A stretch of 64,000 bases of DNA, from contig CM049312.1 of NCBI GenBank assembly GCA_026874595.1, positions 51,711,429 to 51,775,428 of the forward strand. The letters run 5' to 3'. The notes below the pieces were generated by a model. The model was not told the origin of the DNA. It saw only the letters and a list, made by a program, of their open reading frames with translations, and made no database searches. Each line of letters begins with the position of its first letter. The first letter of the stretch is position 1. The stretch comes from Sipunculus nudus. Its lineage: Eukaryota; Annelida; Sipuncula; Golfingiida; Sipunculidae. Both the position numbers and the translations under genes were made by a program. Below are positions 1 through 11,999 of the stretch, piece by piece.

Positions 1-382
1 GACTACGTTCTACTTTAAGTCTTTCTAACTCGTTTTAACTAAATTTCTTTTTCTTTTCTAGTCTTTCTCTTTCTTCTCTCTGCTTTGCTTTTTCTAATTC
101 TAACTGTTTTAATGCTAGCTCATGTTGCATTTCCAACTTTTTTTTATTCTAATTGCATAGCAAGGCTGTCATTTTTTTTATGTTTCAACTTCAGTCTCTT
201 CAATTAAACCTTTGCTAACTAGATCTTGCATGATTTAAGCAAAGATATCAGGCTTTCTCAAAGCTTTTTTTCAGACTTAGCCCTAAGTGTTGTCCCAAAC
301 GCAACAACTGTTCTTTTGACAACTGTTCAAGTTGATCAGGTCCGGGATCGTCAACAAATGTCTCAGGTTTGAAATCTGCCAT
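1..382 (-). pseudogene. gag-like start of a minus-strand LTR retroelement (partial, broken)
   Basis: Read on the minus strand from an ATG at 382-380, the sequence codes for a polar, Leu/Lys/Gln-rich N-terminus beginning MADFKPETFVDDPGPDQ. This resembles the start of gag-like proteins of invertebrate LTR retroelements: an acidic N-terminus, then a helix with a Leu-x-x-Leu-x-x-Lys-x-x-Leu pattern. After about 44 codons the frame is lost in an A-rich run near 265-275 and stops follow. Low-grade coding continues in other frames as a Lys/Glu/Gln-rich, coiled-coil-like stretch to the window edge. It lies downstream, on the minus strand, of a proline-tRNA-type primer site at 8734-8751, so it may be the gag of that element with a hugely inflated leader. 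The gag assignment rests on composition and position only; it could be another repeat-borne ORF. Confidence 0.4.
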
Positions 383-405
383 GTTAAGATGTCAAAACAA
401 TAACA

Positions 406-1256
406 AACAAGTGACCCATGGGTCATGACACTCAGCTGCCAAGCATGACCTGCGACATCATGGGCTGCGATTCACAACTTCTAGTAAAATTGTTGCAGAA
501 CCTATATGCCAATTTTGTTTAAACTTTCTACGTTGCCATAAATTCTTATCATATATGTCTGGTTAAAACATAGTGAATGATGGTCTGAGGCAAAATGTAT
601 GGTTGTTGAGCTATCAGGAACTAATCCCACAGCTTGCTTGATACCTGTCAGTGTCAAAAGGAATACCACACAGGCCACATATAAGATCAAAATATAGCAA
701 AAGATCAAGGAAATCCATGTCAGAATTATTGTGAAACGGGTGCTTCCATATTAATTTTTATTCAATACAAGCCAACTGTACTGAGCTTTCATAAATGATG
801 GTCATATTTATTAATAAATCTTTGACCCAATGCAAGATTTCATTAATATACATCCCACTGCATTCATTTTAATAGTTCTTGAGATAATGTTCTAAAGGAT
901 TTAAAGATGGCTTCCTGGTGGCCTTATTGGATTTCTGACAGGTCGGAAATTGAACAACAAACATCCTCTAAAAGGGACCAAACATCATAAAATATACGTC
1001 CGACTGCCTTCACTTTAACAGTTCTTGAGATAATATGATCAAAAAGAATTTAAAGATGGTTGCCTGGTGGCCATTTTGGACTTCTGACCGGTCTGAAATC
1101 AGACAACAACCATTCTCTAAATCGGACCAAAAATTGTAGGAAAATTACTGAAACTGCACTGAAAAAAGGATTTCTAAGGTAGCTAACTGGCAGACATAAT
1201 GGATTTCTGACAAGTCTGACATTTGATATCACACATCCTCCAATAAGAGACCAAAC
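406..1256 (-). repeat. family A dispersed element, copy A1 (3' part only)
   Basis: Nearly identical to 6384-7085 and, in reverse complement, to 59230-59950. Read on the minus strand it ends with the family's terminal motif, CAGCTGAGTGTCATGACCC followed by ATGGGTCACTTGTT, right next to the gag-like ATG. Its other side is cut at 1257 by the poly(T) of the LINE. The insertion point corresponds to the base after CCAAACT in copy A2 (about 7083). No coding capacity is apparent; short open frames here are unrelated to any family I know. Confidence 0.75.
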
Positions 1257-1466
1257 TTTTTTTTTTTTTTTTTTTTAACAAAATTTATTTATTGAAAATC
1301 AAATACACCAAGAAGATGAAGACAAAAAAAAAGTTATAAGGACACTTAATACAAAGCCGTACGGATACAACACATTGACAAAGTATACAGAAACACAGGC
1401 AGACAATAGCGTTTACACCTTACTGGAGAAAATTCTCCCTTTTGGGGATGTCATATGATATCTGCT

Positions 1467-2250
1467 TTAAATCTTTATACACTCTGTGATTTTTCTCCAT
1501 TTCTTTTCCCATTTTCGATCTACTCCTTTCCTTTTACTTATATTTTTCTCTAAATCTATTATATCTTTAATAAATTGGAGACATTCTTTGAAACAAATTA
1601 CTTTGTCTTTTACTTTACATTTCCAAATATAATAGAGCACTAGGATAACAACATGTCCTACTCCATTTATCCCGGTCTTACAAAGGAATATATCAAAGGT
1701 ATTATTAAATCCCTCCAACTGTGGATAGGCCTCAAGCAGGAGATTCAACATTTTATCCCATAAATGATTAACTACACAGCACTCTTTAAAAGCATGCTAA
1801 ATTGTATCTACATTGTTACAATTTCTACATTTGTCATTCTCCCTTATACCAAATGTATACAGCATTTTATTTGTAGGTATGATTCGATATATCAATCTAA
1901 AGTGAAAGTATAGTATCTTAGGATCCTGTGTAAATTTCCGTATATTTTTAAATCCGTTTAAACATCCTCTTTGCTGCTACGGTGTAATTCTATCCATTTG
2001 ACAACACAAGTGGGACTCTCCTTATTCATTTCAATCATTAAATTACTGTATGTTCTACATTTCAAATTACTAATATCATACAAAGTCCCCTGCATATTAT
2101 AAGCATATACAGACTGATAATTTGCTATTTCATTGTTGTAAAAGTCTCTTTTTAACCATTTCTTAGGTATTGCATGGACTAAGGAGTAATATTTAAACCA
2201 AGTAGTGACCACATTGAATTTTGCTTGCAACTGATGGTAAGTTATGACCT
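1467..2250 (-). pseudogene. LINE ORF2 C-terminal region with zinc-knuckle
   Basis: The frame holds the post-RT thumb and tail of an L1-like ORF2: a W-x-x-E-L region, then IIPTNKMLYTFGI and a Cys-x-x-Cys-(x)n-His-x-x-x-x-Cys knuckle (KCRNCNNVDTI, a stop, then HAFKEC) at about 1780-1880. Downstream is a hydrophobic 90-residue tail (1467-1751), a feature of the zf-RVT end domain of many invertebrate LINEs. An in-frame stop sits inside the knuckle. The family is known to use this region for RNA binding; here it is only a relic. Confidence 0.7.
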
Positions 2251-2327
2251 GTCCATTCTCATTTATTATATCAGATATATGTACAATTCCATTCTCAACA
2301 AATTCTTTGTAGTAAATCGGTTCTTTG

Positions 2328-3848
2328 TTAATTAATGTCTTTATTATTCCAAATAATTCCTTGGGCCTCTACGTCTTGCGTATTCCTTATTATCTGCCAG
2401 TACTCAAGCATTTCTTTATAAAATAAAGGCATATTACACATATATCTGGTATCATAATTACATTGCAGTAAAAATGGTAAACCGCCATATTTTGAAAAAT
2501 ACATTTCTGGTATAGTCTTCAATGGACGTTTTTTATCATCTAAATATCTAGATAACCATGCCAGCCGCAAAGATTTACATGTTATCCTTATGTCTGGGGC
2601 TTTAAGTCCTCCATCATTATAATCTGCTATCATGGTGGTCCATTTAACTCTACTGGGTTTATCGGACCATATAAATGCAATTATTTCCCAGTGTATTTCT
2701 GTTAACACGTGTTCAGGTGTTGATATCATTGACATCGTATAAACAAGCGATTGTAACCCTAAAGACTTGGCAATAACAATTTTACCTAGCACAGAAATAT
2801 CTCTTCCTCTCCTGACACTGAACCTCTGTTTCAACTTCACTACTTTATTTTCAAAATTACATCGATCATTTTCCCCTTTGTTATGTGAAACATAAATACC
2901 TAATGCCCGAATAGGTTTATCAGACCATTTTATGCCCCATGGTTTATCATGTCTGCCCTTAAATGAACCTAGCCACATCACTACTGTCTTTTCTTTATTT
3001 ATACATAATCCACTATATTTACTGAATATATCAAGCTCGCTAAACAGAGCCTTTAAAGAAATTGTATCAGACAAGATTATAGTAATATCATCTGCAAATT
3101 ACGTCAGTTTAATTTCTCTATCATTAATCAAAATACCATGGATATCCCTTCTATTTCTAAGTCTGTAAGCAAGAATTTCGACACATACAGTAAACAATAC
3201 ACACGAGAGGGGGCATCCTTGTCGAACTCCGCGTGAGATTGGAAACCATCCACAAGAAAACCCGTTGTTCAATACGGTACTTGATATATTAGTGTAACAT
3301 AATCTAACCCATTTGCGAAAAACGGATCCGAAATTGAATTCTTGCAAGACCTTTTCCATAAAATCCCATTCTAGTTTATCGTACGCTTTTTCAAAATCGA
3401 CATATATAAACGCTCCCGGTAATTTTTTCTCTGTTGTATGATGAATAATATCATTAAGGATTCTTATATTTTCACCTATATATCGGCCTCTAATAAAACC
3501 AGTTTGATCAGGACTTATGATCTCCTGCAATACTTTATTACACTTGGAGGCTAAACATTTAGCTTACATTTTATAATCCACGTTTAATAACGTTACTGGA
3601 CGCCAGTTTGATATATATGTTAAGTCTTTACCCTCTTTTGGTATTAAGGTAATTATTCCTCTTTTCTGAGAGTCAGTAAGTTCTCCCTTTTCAAATGAAG
3701 CATGGAAGCATTCTAGAAGTTCATTTTTAAGGTCATCCCAAAATGTTTGGTAAAATTCCTTGGTTATCCCATCAGTTCCCGGACTCTTATTAGTCTTCAT
3801 ATCATTAAGGACCCCCCAAACTTCTTCTTCTGACAAATTCCTATCCAA
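2328..3848 (-). pseudogene. LINE reverse transcriptase domain
   Basis: The signature blocks of a LINE reverse transcriptase appear in order on the minus strand: NKSPGTDGITKEFY (3760-3800), NWRPVTLLNVDYK (3570-3610), QTGFIRGRY, then VDFEKAYDKLEWDF with the first catalytic Asp (about 3355-3400), RGVRQGCPLS (about 3210) and FADD with the catalytic Asp pair (about 3085-3098). Two nonsense codons interrupt the domain: one just after the NVDYK block (about 3562-3567), and one immediately before FADD (3099-3101), where a Gln-like position reads TAA. The last part (2328-3074) is open for 248 codons. Active-site residues are intact although the frame is not, so decay is fairly recent. Confidence 0.85.
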
Positions 3849-5050
3849 ACTATCCTTTTCTTCTGCGGATAAACCTTTAAGATTAATATTATCAAATAAT
3901 TCGCCAAAGCCACCTTCATGTCTGATTGATTGATTCGACTGATAAAGCTCTTTATAAAATGACTTTTTTGTATTGACCTTATTTTATCTTTATCTTTAAC
4001 TAAAATTCCTTCTTTATTTCTTAATTCATTTATATTTCTTTTTAATTGCTTATTTTTTTCCATATTAAGAAAATATGCCGTACTTTTTTCTCCTTGTTCA
4101 TACCAAGTTTCCCTACATCTTACCATTGCCCCCTTAGCTTTTTGTTCAGTAATTTCCTCCCATTTTTTCTTTGTTTCAGTATATTCATATAATATTTGAT
4201 CAGTATAATCACCATTAGAAATGACAGTGTCTAATTCTTTTAGTTTCAGTATATATTCTTCCTCTCTTCTCCTAACTTCCCTGGCCTTAGACTTTGAGTA
4301 CACTATACTGTTTTTTCGAACTGTATATTTTATTAATTCCCATCTTATTCTTGGATCAGGTATTAACTTATGCTCAGTTTTACATTCACTTATAGTGTTC
4401 CTAATCATTTGTAAATATTTTTCATCCTGCAATAGACTATTGTTGCATTTCCAAAACCCTGGACCTCGTTTATCAGTTAGTTCAGACTGAATCATGCAGA
4501 TCACTCCTTTATGGTCTGTACATACAGCATCATGTATTTCAACAATGGTAACAGAGTCAGCAAGATGTTTGGATATTAAAATATAATCTAATCTACACAT
4601 TATCACTGGGTTTTTCTGCCTCCATGTAAACTGCTTTTTCGTAGGTTTTTTTCCCTCCATATGTCAATTAAATCGAACAATTTCTGCATTTTCTTAACTT
4701 CTTGAAGCGACACTCTTTCCTTTTCTGTCCCACCCATTTTATCTAAATTATGATTTAAATACACATTAAAGTCTCCTCCGATAATAATATTGTTTTGGCT
4801 ACAAGGTGTATTTGAAATTAAAGATGTAATCTTCTCGTAAAATTTAACTTGATCAGATAATTATTCGGGCCATATAAGTTGATAACAGTATAACATACAT
4901 TCTCCTTTTTGCATAAAATCATTAAAAATCTACCGTCATCTGCAATCATTTCACTTTCTATGCGTATTTCAGAGTCCCTTCGGACCAAAATTGCAACTCC
5001 TGAGCTTCGTGTTGACCCATGACTAAATAACGCCTGCCCGCCCTATTCAT
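3797..5050 (-). pseudogene. LINE apurinic/apyrimidinic-type endonuclease and linker
   Basis: The minus strand encodes the second half of an exonuclease-endonuclease-phosphatase fold. It shows LFSHGSTRSSGVAIL, a GGDFNVYLNHNLDK motif (catalytic Asp and Asn; about 4730-4780) and the closing blocks RLDYILISKHL and CTDHKGVICMI, with the Ser/Thr-Asp-His catalytic triplet near 4510-4530. A one-base slip in a run of seven T (4646-4652, plus strand) shifts the frame between the two halves, and a stop lies near 5040. The helical linker to the RT (about 3900-4480) is rich in Lys, Glu and Arg. In LINEs this nuclease nicks the target DNA to prime reverse transcription. The first part of the domain is missing. 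Confidence 0.8.
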
Positions 5051-5140
5051 TTGTCCATATTCTTACATCGTTTTTTTTTCTGGTTACTTAGTTCTTTTGA
5101 GCCATCACTGAGTTTACGTTTATCTTTATCATTACCACTT

Positions 5141-6383
5141 TTTTGTTTCACTGGTCCACGGTTCATTTAACCTTGCCTTGGTGCAAGGCTGAGAATTACA
5201 CACCAGGTGACCCGGGCTCCATACTCAGCCTTGAGTATGTTCTTACGAAATATCGAAGCGGTCCTTCTGATGTATCAGAAGGAAAGAATAAAAGAGTAAT
5301 TAAGAATAAGATGCAGCTTAAACTATGTTCACTCTACCTATATATCCTTTATATATCAGTTTCCATACATGTGGAGTCTCCTGTTTATGTTATATATGAT
5401 ATAACAGCATTTTATCATGAAGAGAAGAGCAGAAGACCATCACTGACACAGCCATGTTGCTGAGGCATGAACTCTGGTCACCCATGACCTGACCTGTGAC
5501 CTGACCTCTGGTGTACCAGAGTAATTTATTGCTAATAAATCTATTTTAAAAAATCTTATTTCATGAATAATACTTATGAGTAAATGATAATATATGGCTT
5601 CAATAAGTCCTTTATAAGTTTATGGCTATATCATTTAAGGTTTTAACAAATTTGCCTATGGAAGTTATGGAAACAATATTTACTATAATTTATTTGGAAC
5701 AATAATCAGAGGACAACTTTTCTCATATCAATAAGGTCAAGGACAGGGTCATGTGACAAAAGATAAACATGACCGCATGGCAGGCTAAAAAAAACCACAG
5801 GAGTTGAAATCTTAACAATTTCCTTATAAGGGCACTTCTACATAATTTATTTTTACTCCAGAACAGTTTATTAGCCATTATTGGTAAGAAATTTGCTAAA
5901 TTGCCTCCATTTTCTCTGTTTATTTCGCAAATATCCCAATATACCCCTGCTACGCTTTTCCATAAGAGGATCCCCATAACTGAAATCTCATTTCAGTTAT
6001 GAACCCATAACAACATTTAACCTAGCTTGATTACGACCGGTTTTCCTTGTCATTTACCTTCGCCTGTCCACGTAATCCCAGTACCCGGGGCACTTGTATT
6101 GAGAATCGGTCAACTGTGACCCGATGGCTTGGCATAAACACTGATACTGGATATGGCCATTTACAAAGGTACCAGTGAAATAAAATGTTTCCAAGTCGAA
6201 AATTTATAAACTATGGTCTTACCGGTCATAAATTTCACACCAGTAGAAGCACCTCCTCACATATATAGTCCTGTGCGAAAACTAACCAGTTTCATGTCCC
6301 TTATCCAGGTTAAACAGTCATTTTATTCCAGAGCCCATTTACCCACCACCGTCAGCTATAAAGCGACATCTGGCGATCCTGTC
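5141..6383. other. intergenic sequence without a recognisable gene; possible LTR remnant at its right end
   Basis: No gene or strong repeat is seen in 5141-6150. AT-rich DNA alternates with a short run of CTGACC-type words (5480-5510). At 6355-6383 the plus strand reads CTATAAAGCGACA then TCTGGCGATCCTGTC. A TATA-like box, a CA-type end and a TGGCGA word resemble the end of a Gypsy LTR followed by a primer-binding site. Family A copy A2 begins immediately after. I could not find the matching LTR start, so this stays a suggestion. Confidence 0.3.
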
Positions 6384-8653
6384 GTGACCCATGGGTCATG
6401 ACACTCAGCTGCCAAGCATGACCTGCGACATCATGGGCTGCGATTCACAACTTCTAGTAAAATTGTTGCAGAACCTATATGCAAATTTTGTTTAAACTTT
6501 CTACGTTGCCATAAATTCTTATCATATATGTCTGGTTAAAACATAGTGAATGATGGTCTGAGGCAAAATGTATGGTTGTTGAGCTATCAGGAACTTATCC
6601 CACAGCTTGCTTGATACCTTTCAGTCTCAAAAGGAATACCACACAGGCCACATATAAGATTAAAATATAGCAAAAGATCAAGGAAATCCATGTCAGAATT
6701 ATTGTGAAACGGGTGCTTCCATATTAATTTTTATTCAATACAAGCCAACTGTACTGAGCTTTCATAAATGATGGTCATATTTATTAAGAAATCTTTGACC
6801 CAATGCAAGATTACATTAATATACATCCCACTGCATTCACTTTAATAGTTCTTGAGATAATATGTTCTAAAGGATTTAAAGATGGCTTCCTGGTGGCCAT
6901 ATTGGACTTCTGACAGGTCTGAAATCAGACAACAACCATTCTCTAAATTGGACCAAAAATTGTAGGAAAATTACTGAAACTGCACTGAAAAAAGGATTTC
7001 TAAGGTGGCTAACTGGCAGACATAATGGATGTCTGACAAGTCTGACATTTGATATCACACATCCTCCAATAAGAGACCAAACTTGGGGCAAATTCTCCAA
7101 ATGATGTTACAGTAATGAATGTCCAAAACAATTCAAAAGGCATGTTCATGCGCTCATATAAGATTTACAGATATGCAAATGTAAAAGTGTAGGTCCAATA
7201 TTTTTTATTATCACTCTGCTTTTCAATGGGGTCAGGGTTGGTAAACTGCAAAACCTGAAAGAAAAGAAATGCAGAAAGCATGACTAAGGGTCTTGTAATA
7301 AAATAAAGCCATCCTAAATCAAATACACATCCACATATTATGAGAACAAACACTTGCTTTTATATGTGGTGATTTATATAAAAATATTCAGATATCTAGG
7401 AAACTAAGTTTATTGCTATGATTCCATAAAATAAACTGCAAAATGTTCCCATCATCTTATAAATCAGTAGCTAAACCTTAATACTATACTCTCACAGTCT
7501 TAATGTCTGGCTGAAGCATTCCGGCAACAATGTTTTTGTTATGCAGTAACGAGGTATTTATCACTCAGCCTTATCACTTAACAGGCTGATACAAAAGAGA
7601 GTCATATGTCACTAGTGTCACTCACAATTACAGCAACACGGTGAGATGTACCAGCTGGAGTGCAAGCTTATATATACAAGAAAAATAGAGATGGTCTACA
7701 AAATAAGTTGACCTGACCTATGACCTTGGCCTTTTGCCGACATATCAACTGGATTCTTTCTAAATGATGGGTAACTACTAACCAATTACATCTGGCCGGG
7801 TGTAATTACTTGGCAACCAATGAGTGAATAACTTAGACCTGCAACCTTTAACCTCCTGACCAGCTGACCTCAAAATCAATTAGTTATTTCTTCATGCAAA
7901 AAGACCCATAAATATGAAGTTTGAATCACATTGAGTGATGCATAGATGTGGCATATGTGAAAGACTGAAGGTTTGGGTTGAACAGTTTCACTTGAAATAT
8001 GTTCACAAGCATTTAGAACAATATTGTGACCTTGACCTTTTGAACTCAACTTCAATAGGCTTCTTTCCCTATTGGTAGGTAAGCCATATATGACAGATGG
8101 AAAGTATAGATTGAAAAGTTTGCCTGAAAATGACTCCACGCAAGAAGAGGGTGCTGTGAACTTGACTGTTGACCTCAAAATCAACAGGTCTTTTCCCCTG
8201 TTGGCAGAGAAGCAATATCAGTGCTGAAAGGTTTGGAATGAAAGGTCTAGCTTGTGTCCACAACCTTTCCAAAGAAGTGGATCCTGTGACCTTGACCTTT
8301 GAGCTTGTGACCTCAAAATAATTATGGTTCTTCCCTGTTGGTAGGTGAGCTGAATGTGAAAGATGGAAGGTTTGGGATGAAAATTTTGGCTAAAAGAATT
8401 ATTTCTGGGGGTGCAAACACACCCCATAACTTCGAGAATTTAGGTCGCAGTGACCTAATTTCAGGTTTGCAAGGAGATCTTTTTAGAACCTCTAAGACTG
8501 CATAGTGTTCATGGTCCTAGCCCCTACGGTTACGATTTGTGCCCTGCTAACGGCCGGACGGCCGGCCGGACGGCCGGGCGGAGAGACGGAAGGACGACGG
8601 ACAAAGACCTATCGCTATAGCCCAGCATGACTGAAAGTCAGCTGAGCTAAAAA
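6384..8653 (-). repeat. family A dispersed element, full-length copy A2
   Basis: This 2.27-kb element is repeated in inverted orientation at 57531-59952. On the minus strand it opens with TTTTAGCTCAGCTGACTTTC and a GC-rich hairpin-prone tract (8545-8600, GGCCGGACGGCCGG) that corresponds to the GTCC tract of other copies. It continues with about 135-bp modules carrying TGACCTTGACCTTT (minus strand AAAGGTCAAGGTCA) and ends with CAGCTGAGTGTCATGACCC. The AGCTCAGCTG start and CAGCTGAG end form a short subterminal inverted repeat. No transposase is encoded, so it is non-autonomous; the class is unknown to me. Confidence 0.8.
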
Positions 8654-8733
8654 CCACTGAAATAAATCCTGTAAACAATGTACTGTAAACAATGTGTCCA
8701 GGTCAAGGCCTAATAAATTTGAAACTATTAAGC

Positions 8734-8751
8734 ATCCCGGACGAGCCCCCA
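8734..8751 (-). other. primer-binding site, proline-tRNA type
   Basis: On the minus strand the bases read TGGGGGCTCGTCCGGGAT. This matches the 18-nt sequence complementary to the 3' end of tRNA-Pro that many retroelements use to prime minus-strand DNA synthesis. It sits directly after the presumed LTR end at about 8753, as expected. The match is exact against the commonly cited site; the tRNA of this species was not compared. Confidence 0.7.
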
Positions 8752-8937
8752 ATTTTATATTATGGAACCTAATATAAACAGATCACGTATGCGTGATGAA
8801 CACAAATTTTGTAATGGAGATAAAAACAAGTCAGATTCTGTAATACTAGGCAGCGTGAAATGTCTAGGGGAATGAATAAAGAAGTCAGTGATTTTTTGTT
8901 AACAAATAACTATAATTTATTCTTAAAACAACCCTAA

Positions 8938-10807
8938 GGCCAGACTTTTTTAATTCTTTGGTTTACGAACATGTTTGACAAAAGTGATAGGTAGGAGGTA
9001 GGAAAAAAAAAATTGGAACAAACCTGGATACTGGTGTTCGTCGAATCCTGTATTGTACAGTTGGGTTATAAAATTCATTTTTAAAAAGGCACTTTATAAA
9101 CCTATATAAAATATATAAAACAATATATAAAAATTAAAATATTATCATCATCCTCTTGAGTTTTCCACATGAATCATGCGTGTGCCATGTTATTTCAAGC
9201 CATTCAAATGTCATCGAAGGTAAAATAATGACAAATAAAAGTTTAAACAGTATAACTTATATATGATTTCATACACACCTGAAATAAAACTTTAGTCACT
9301 GTCCCTGCCAAGTGAACTGCCTATTTTATATAGTTTTACAAATTAAAGACCAGTCAAATACTTATACAAATACAAAATAATATATTTTTGTCAGATATGC
9401 AAGGAGAAAACTAAATATTCACTGCTAGCATGATAGACTGAAGTTTTATTTTTCAGTCGTAAATGACAATATCAATGATCAACTTGCAGCTATTCGCCTA
9501 TTGTTTATCAAATGTCAACAACATGGAACTCGAGTTGTTTGATTCATAACCATGACCTTTCCATTTTGGTGTTGCGCATGTTTGATAGTCCTTTGATTAT
9601 ACAACAACCGCTAATAAAGTGAGGTTTCCATTGGAGATCACATTGAATGATTATACAACAACTGCTAATAAAGTGAGGTTTCCATTGGAGATCACATTGA
9701 ATGATTATACAACAACTGCTAATAAAGTGAGGTTTCCATTGGAGATCACATTGAATAATTCAACTATTTTAAAAGTTTAAAAAAGTATTAATAATCTTTT
9801 AATATTTATTAATAAAGATCTGCATTTCTTACCACGGCCGTGACAGTACGTACCGTACTCGGTTTAATATGCCGTCACTTGGCCACTGTCAGTCAGGTAC
9901 TGCTTTTCGGCATCCATACACATTAAAGCTTCCAGCTTGGAACAATTAAATGAATCCTTTCAAAGTTTCTGAATTTTAAATGGCTTTGGTTTTAGCTTGC
10001 TTTTGTTTTGACTATAAAAAATACCCGCAAAGCCTACGCTTCAACCCGAGCCACTAAGACTACAGGTAGTTGGAAATCCTGCAGAAACCCTGAGAATTCC
10101 TGGAGTTTTCAAAGAATACATGACGACCTCCTGCAGTACATATAATTTCATCTGTGCAGTAATTTTCTTTTAAGCGTTAAGTTTAAAGTTTTGACAAGTT
10201 ATAATATTTTTTAAGAGTAAACTTGTGAAACTTAGCCAATTTGCAGTAGTAAATAGCGTCTGACTTTGAATGCAATAATTAGTCTTAAGAAGTAAATTTG
10301 TTTGTATATCCAGCAAGTTATTAACGGTGGCAAGCTGGTAAAGCCGCTATGCAACCAAAATAATTTTCTTTTCTCATTCACATCTATCTAAAACAAATAT
10401 GTTTAACGAGGTAAATATGACATAAACGCTGCTTTGAAAATGCAACTGTAGTGCAGAAAAACGAACTTTGAAAACTCTCCAAGAATTCTCATTTTCCCTG
10501 CTGAATCTTTTGACTACTTGATGGCCAATCAAATGCATTTATGGCCCAAGGATACCCTACTGTGATTGGCTTAAACCCGCCATCTGTCATTACGAAAGTG
10601 ACCTTATTAGCCAATCATAAGAGTTCTAACGTTTGAGGTGATCTAATACACACGGTCAATAAACGTATCATTTGTCAACAACCGTGTTGGATACGGCGAC
10701 GCAATATAAAAGGAAAAAAAGTCAAAATGCCAATTTTATTTTTTTTCTGAAATGAGGAAATCGGAGGTCGGCGGGTTCGTAAACCGAAATATTAAAAAAG
10801 TCTGGCC
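8938..10807. mobile_element. non-autonomous TIR transposon, PIF/Harbinger-like
   Basis: The left end reads GGCCAGACTTTTTTAATTC then GGTTTACGAAC. The right end is its inverse (GTTCGTAAACC ... TTAAAAAAGTCTGGCC), giving an imperfect terminal inverted repeat of about 34 bp. Both ends are flanked by TAA (8935-8937 and 10808-10810), a three-base target duplication of the TWA kind typical of PIF/Harbinger elements. No transposase is visible in 1870 bp, so it must have been moved in trans. A 54-bp triplication lies inside. It splits an LTR and is thus younger than that insertion. The superfamily is inferred from the target site alone. Confidence 0.7.
9595..9756 (+). repeat. 54-bp unit repeated three times
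   Basis: Three head-to-tail copies of a 54-bp unit beginning GATTATACAACAACYGCTAA, with one C/T difference in the first copy. They sit inside the Harbinger-like element. The near identity points to recent local duplication. Confidence 0.95.
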
Positions 10808-11155
10808 TAACAATACAATACACTAAATCAATACAATTATACAGTACAACAGGGGTATAGCAACAAGTCAATACAATCACATAGAAAGATAATGGTACAG
10901 TATCTGGATACCAACACCATCACAACGATAAGTCCTTAAAAATGTCAACTCTCGGAGAATGACAGTCCAGTGGAAAGTTCTTGCAACAACCCAGAAAGTA
11001 AACTGAAGTCCAAATGCATAAAATCCAAGAGAAAGTCTTTGAAAAATCTATAATAGCCGCATTCGTCGGATAAGGTCCTGACACACGCTTCTGCGTCCGC
11101 TGGAATCTGCTCTGCTGTTCTCTCACTCTGTTCCCTGGTTCTAAATAAACAGCCC

Positions 11156-11164
11156 CTTTATATA
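11156..11164 (-). promoter_or_regulatory. TATA box of the minus-strand LTR
   Basis: TATATAAAG on the minus strand within the presumed U3 region, about 240 bp from the LTR start. It fits a retroelement core promoter; no transcript evidence is available. Confidence 0.4.
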
Positions 11165-11403
11165 CCTTCACACCCCAAGCCGAGAATTTTCCACTTCTCG
11201 AACAGTCTATAAGGTCTTGCACAACAACCTTTTTAGGAATTCTCTAGAAAAACAGCGCTGTGTGTCTACACACACCATGGTGTACACGTGACTCACGACC
11301 AAGCCAGCAGGACAACAAGAGTTCAACCGGTACGGATTAAACATAGAATGTAACAAGCGGCCGGGCAAGAGCGCTACAACATGAGTTACGCCCGTGCCAC
11401 ACA

Positions 11404-11830
11404 ATAAAAAGAACACCTGTACAGCATTGATTTTCAAACTGGTTGTATGCGGTTTGGGGAAAATAAAATTGCATGCTTTGTAAGTAAACAGGATAGAGAG
11501 GATTTCACAATTTCCCTACGTGAGGAAATGACCATCCCAGCCTTTAGTGAAATCTTTGTGGCAGGATACATAAACGAACCAAAGGGCCAATGTCTGCTGC
11601 CTTCAACAGCTGTCGTTGAACCTTATGAAAGATTTTAAGGCGATGGTGGTATTCTCCTAGCCAAGATGGTGGTTAACCCCAACAAAGACTACATTCCATT
11701 GCGATTCTCTAATCTCGGCGATCAACCTAATCAACTTGAGAAAAACGACATGGTTGCTCATGGACATCCTGTGTCCCAGAAGACTTTATTTCAACTGTAG
11801 AGAGTGACATCTTCGTGCAGGTCCCTGAAC
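11404..11830 (+). pseudogene. Gypsy protease end and linker to RT
   Basis: The frame opens inside the protease C-terminus (SIDFQTGCMRFGENK) and runs through a linker with PAFSEIFVAGYI and the polar segment FSNLGDQPNQLEKNDMVA. The last protease strand and the linker match the usual layout of Gypsy pol. A stop at 11637-11639 and a frame change break it. The active-site Asp of the protease is not in the retained part. Confidence 0.65.
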
Positions 11831-11999
11831 ACCTGAAAACGCTCCTGAAAACGAATATAAATCAGAACTAGATGAAGAACGCCAAGCTGCTCAGCAGATC
11901 CTCTGCAAGGTTGAACATGTGTTTACTAGGGACCAATGTGATCTGGGTAGAACCAATCTAACCCAATACAGCATCAACACTGGTGACGCACAACCTATC

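Larger units (their letters stand above)
1257..5140 (-). mobile_element. LINE (non-LTR retrotransposon, L1/Tx1-like), 5'-truncated and decayed
   Basis: On the minus strand the order is apurinic-type endonuclease, reverse transcriptase, C-terminal Cys/His knuckle, then a poly(A) tail seen as 20 T at 1257-1276. That is the layout of ORF2 in L1-like LINEs. ORF1 is missing or unrecognisable, and the 5' edge near 5140 is approximate. The coding frame is broken by at least two frameshifts and several nonsense codons, so this copy is dead. It inserted into a family A repeat: the uninterrupted sequence survives at about 7060-7100. That sequence does not resume on the 5' side of the LINE, which suggests a deletion or rearrangement at that end. 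Confidence 0.85.
8753..11403 (-). mobile_element. 5' LTR of the minus-strand retroelement, split by a TIR transposon
   Basis: Two pieces, 10811-11403 and 8753-8934, together about 775 bp, form one LTR-like unit on the minus strand. It starts TGTGTGGCACGGGCG at 11403, contains a TATATAAAG box (11156-11164), and ends just before the primer site at 8751. The 1870-bp element at 8938-10807 interrupts it. The right border is supported because the decayed Gypsy pol on the plus strand begins exactly at 11404, so this element probably inserted into that Gypsy copy. The second LTR and the rest of the body would lie left of the window. The TG start is clear; a CA end is not. Confidence 0.55.

Noticed and set aside
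1050-1232. Minus-strand frame repeated at 6876-7100
   Set aside because: It is duplicated because family A is duplicated; the codons show no conservation beyond the DNA repeat.
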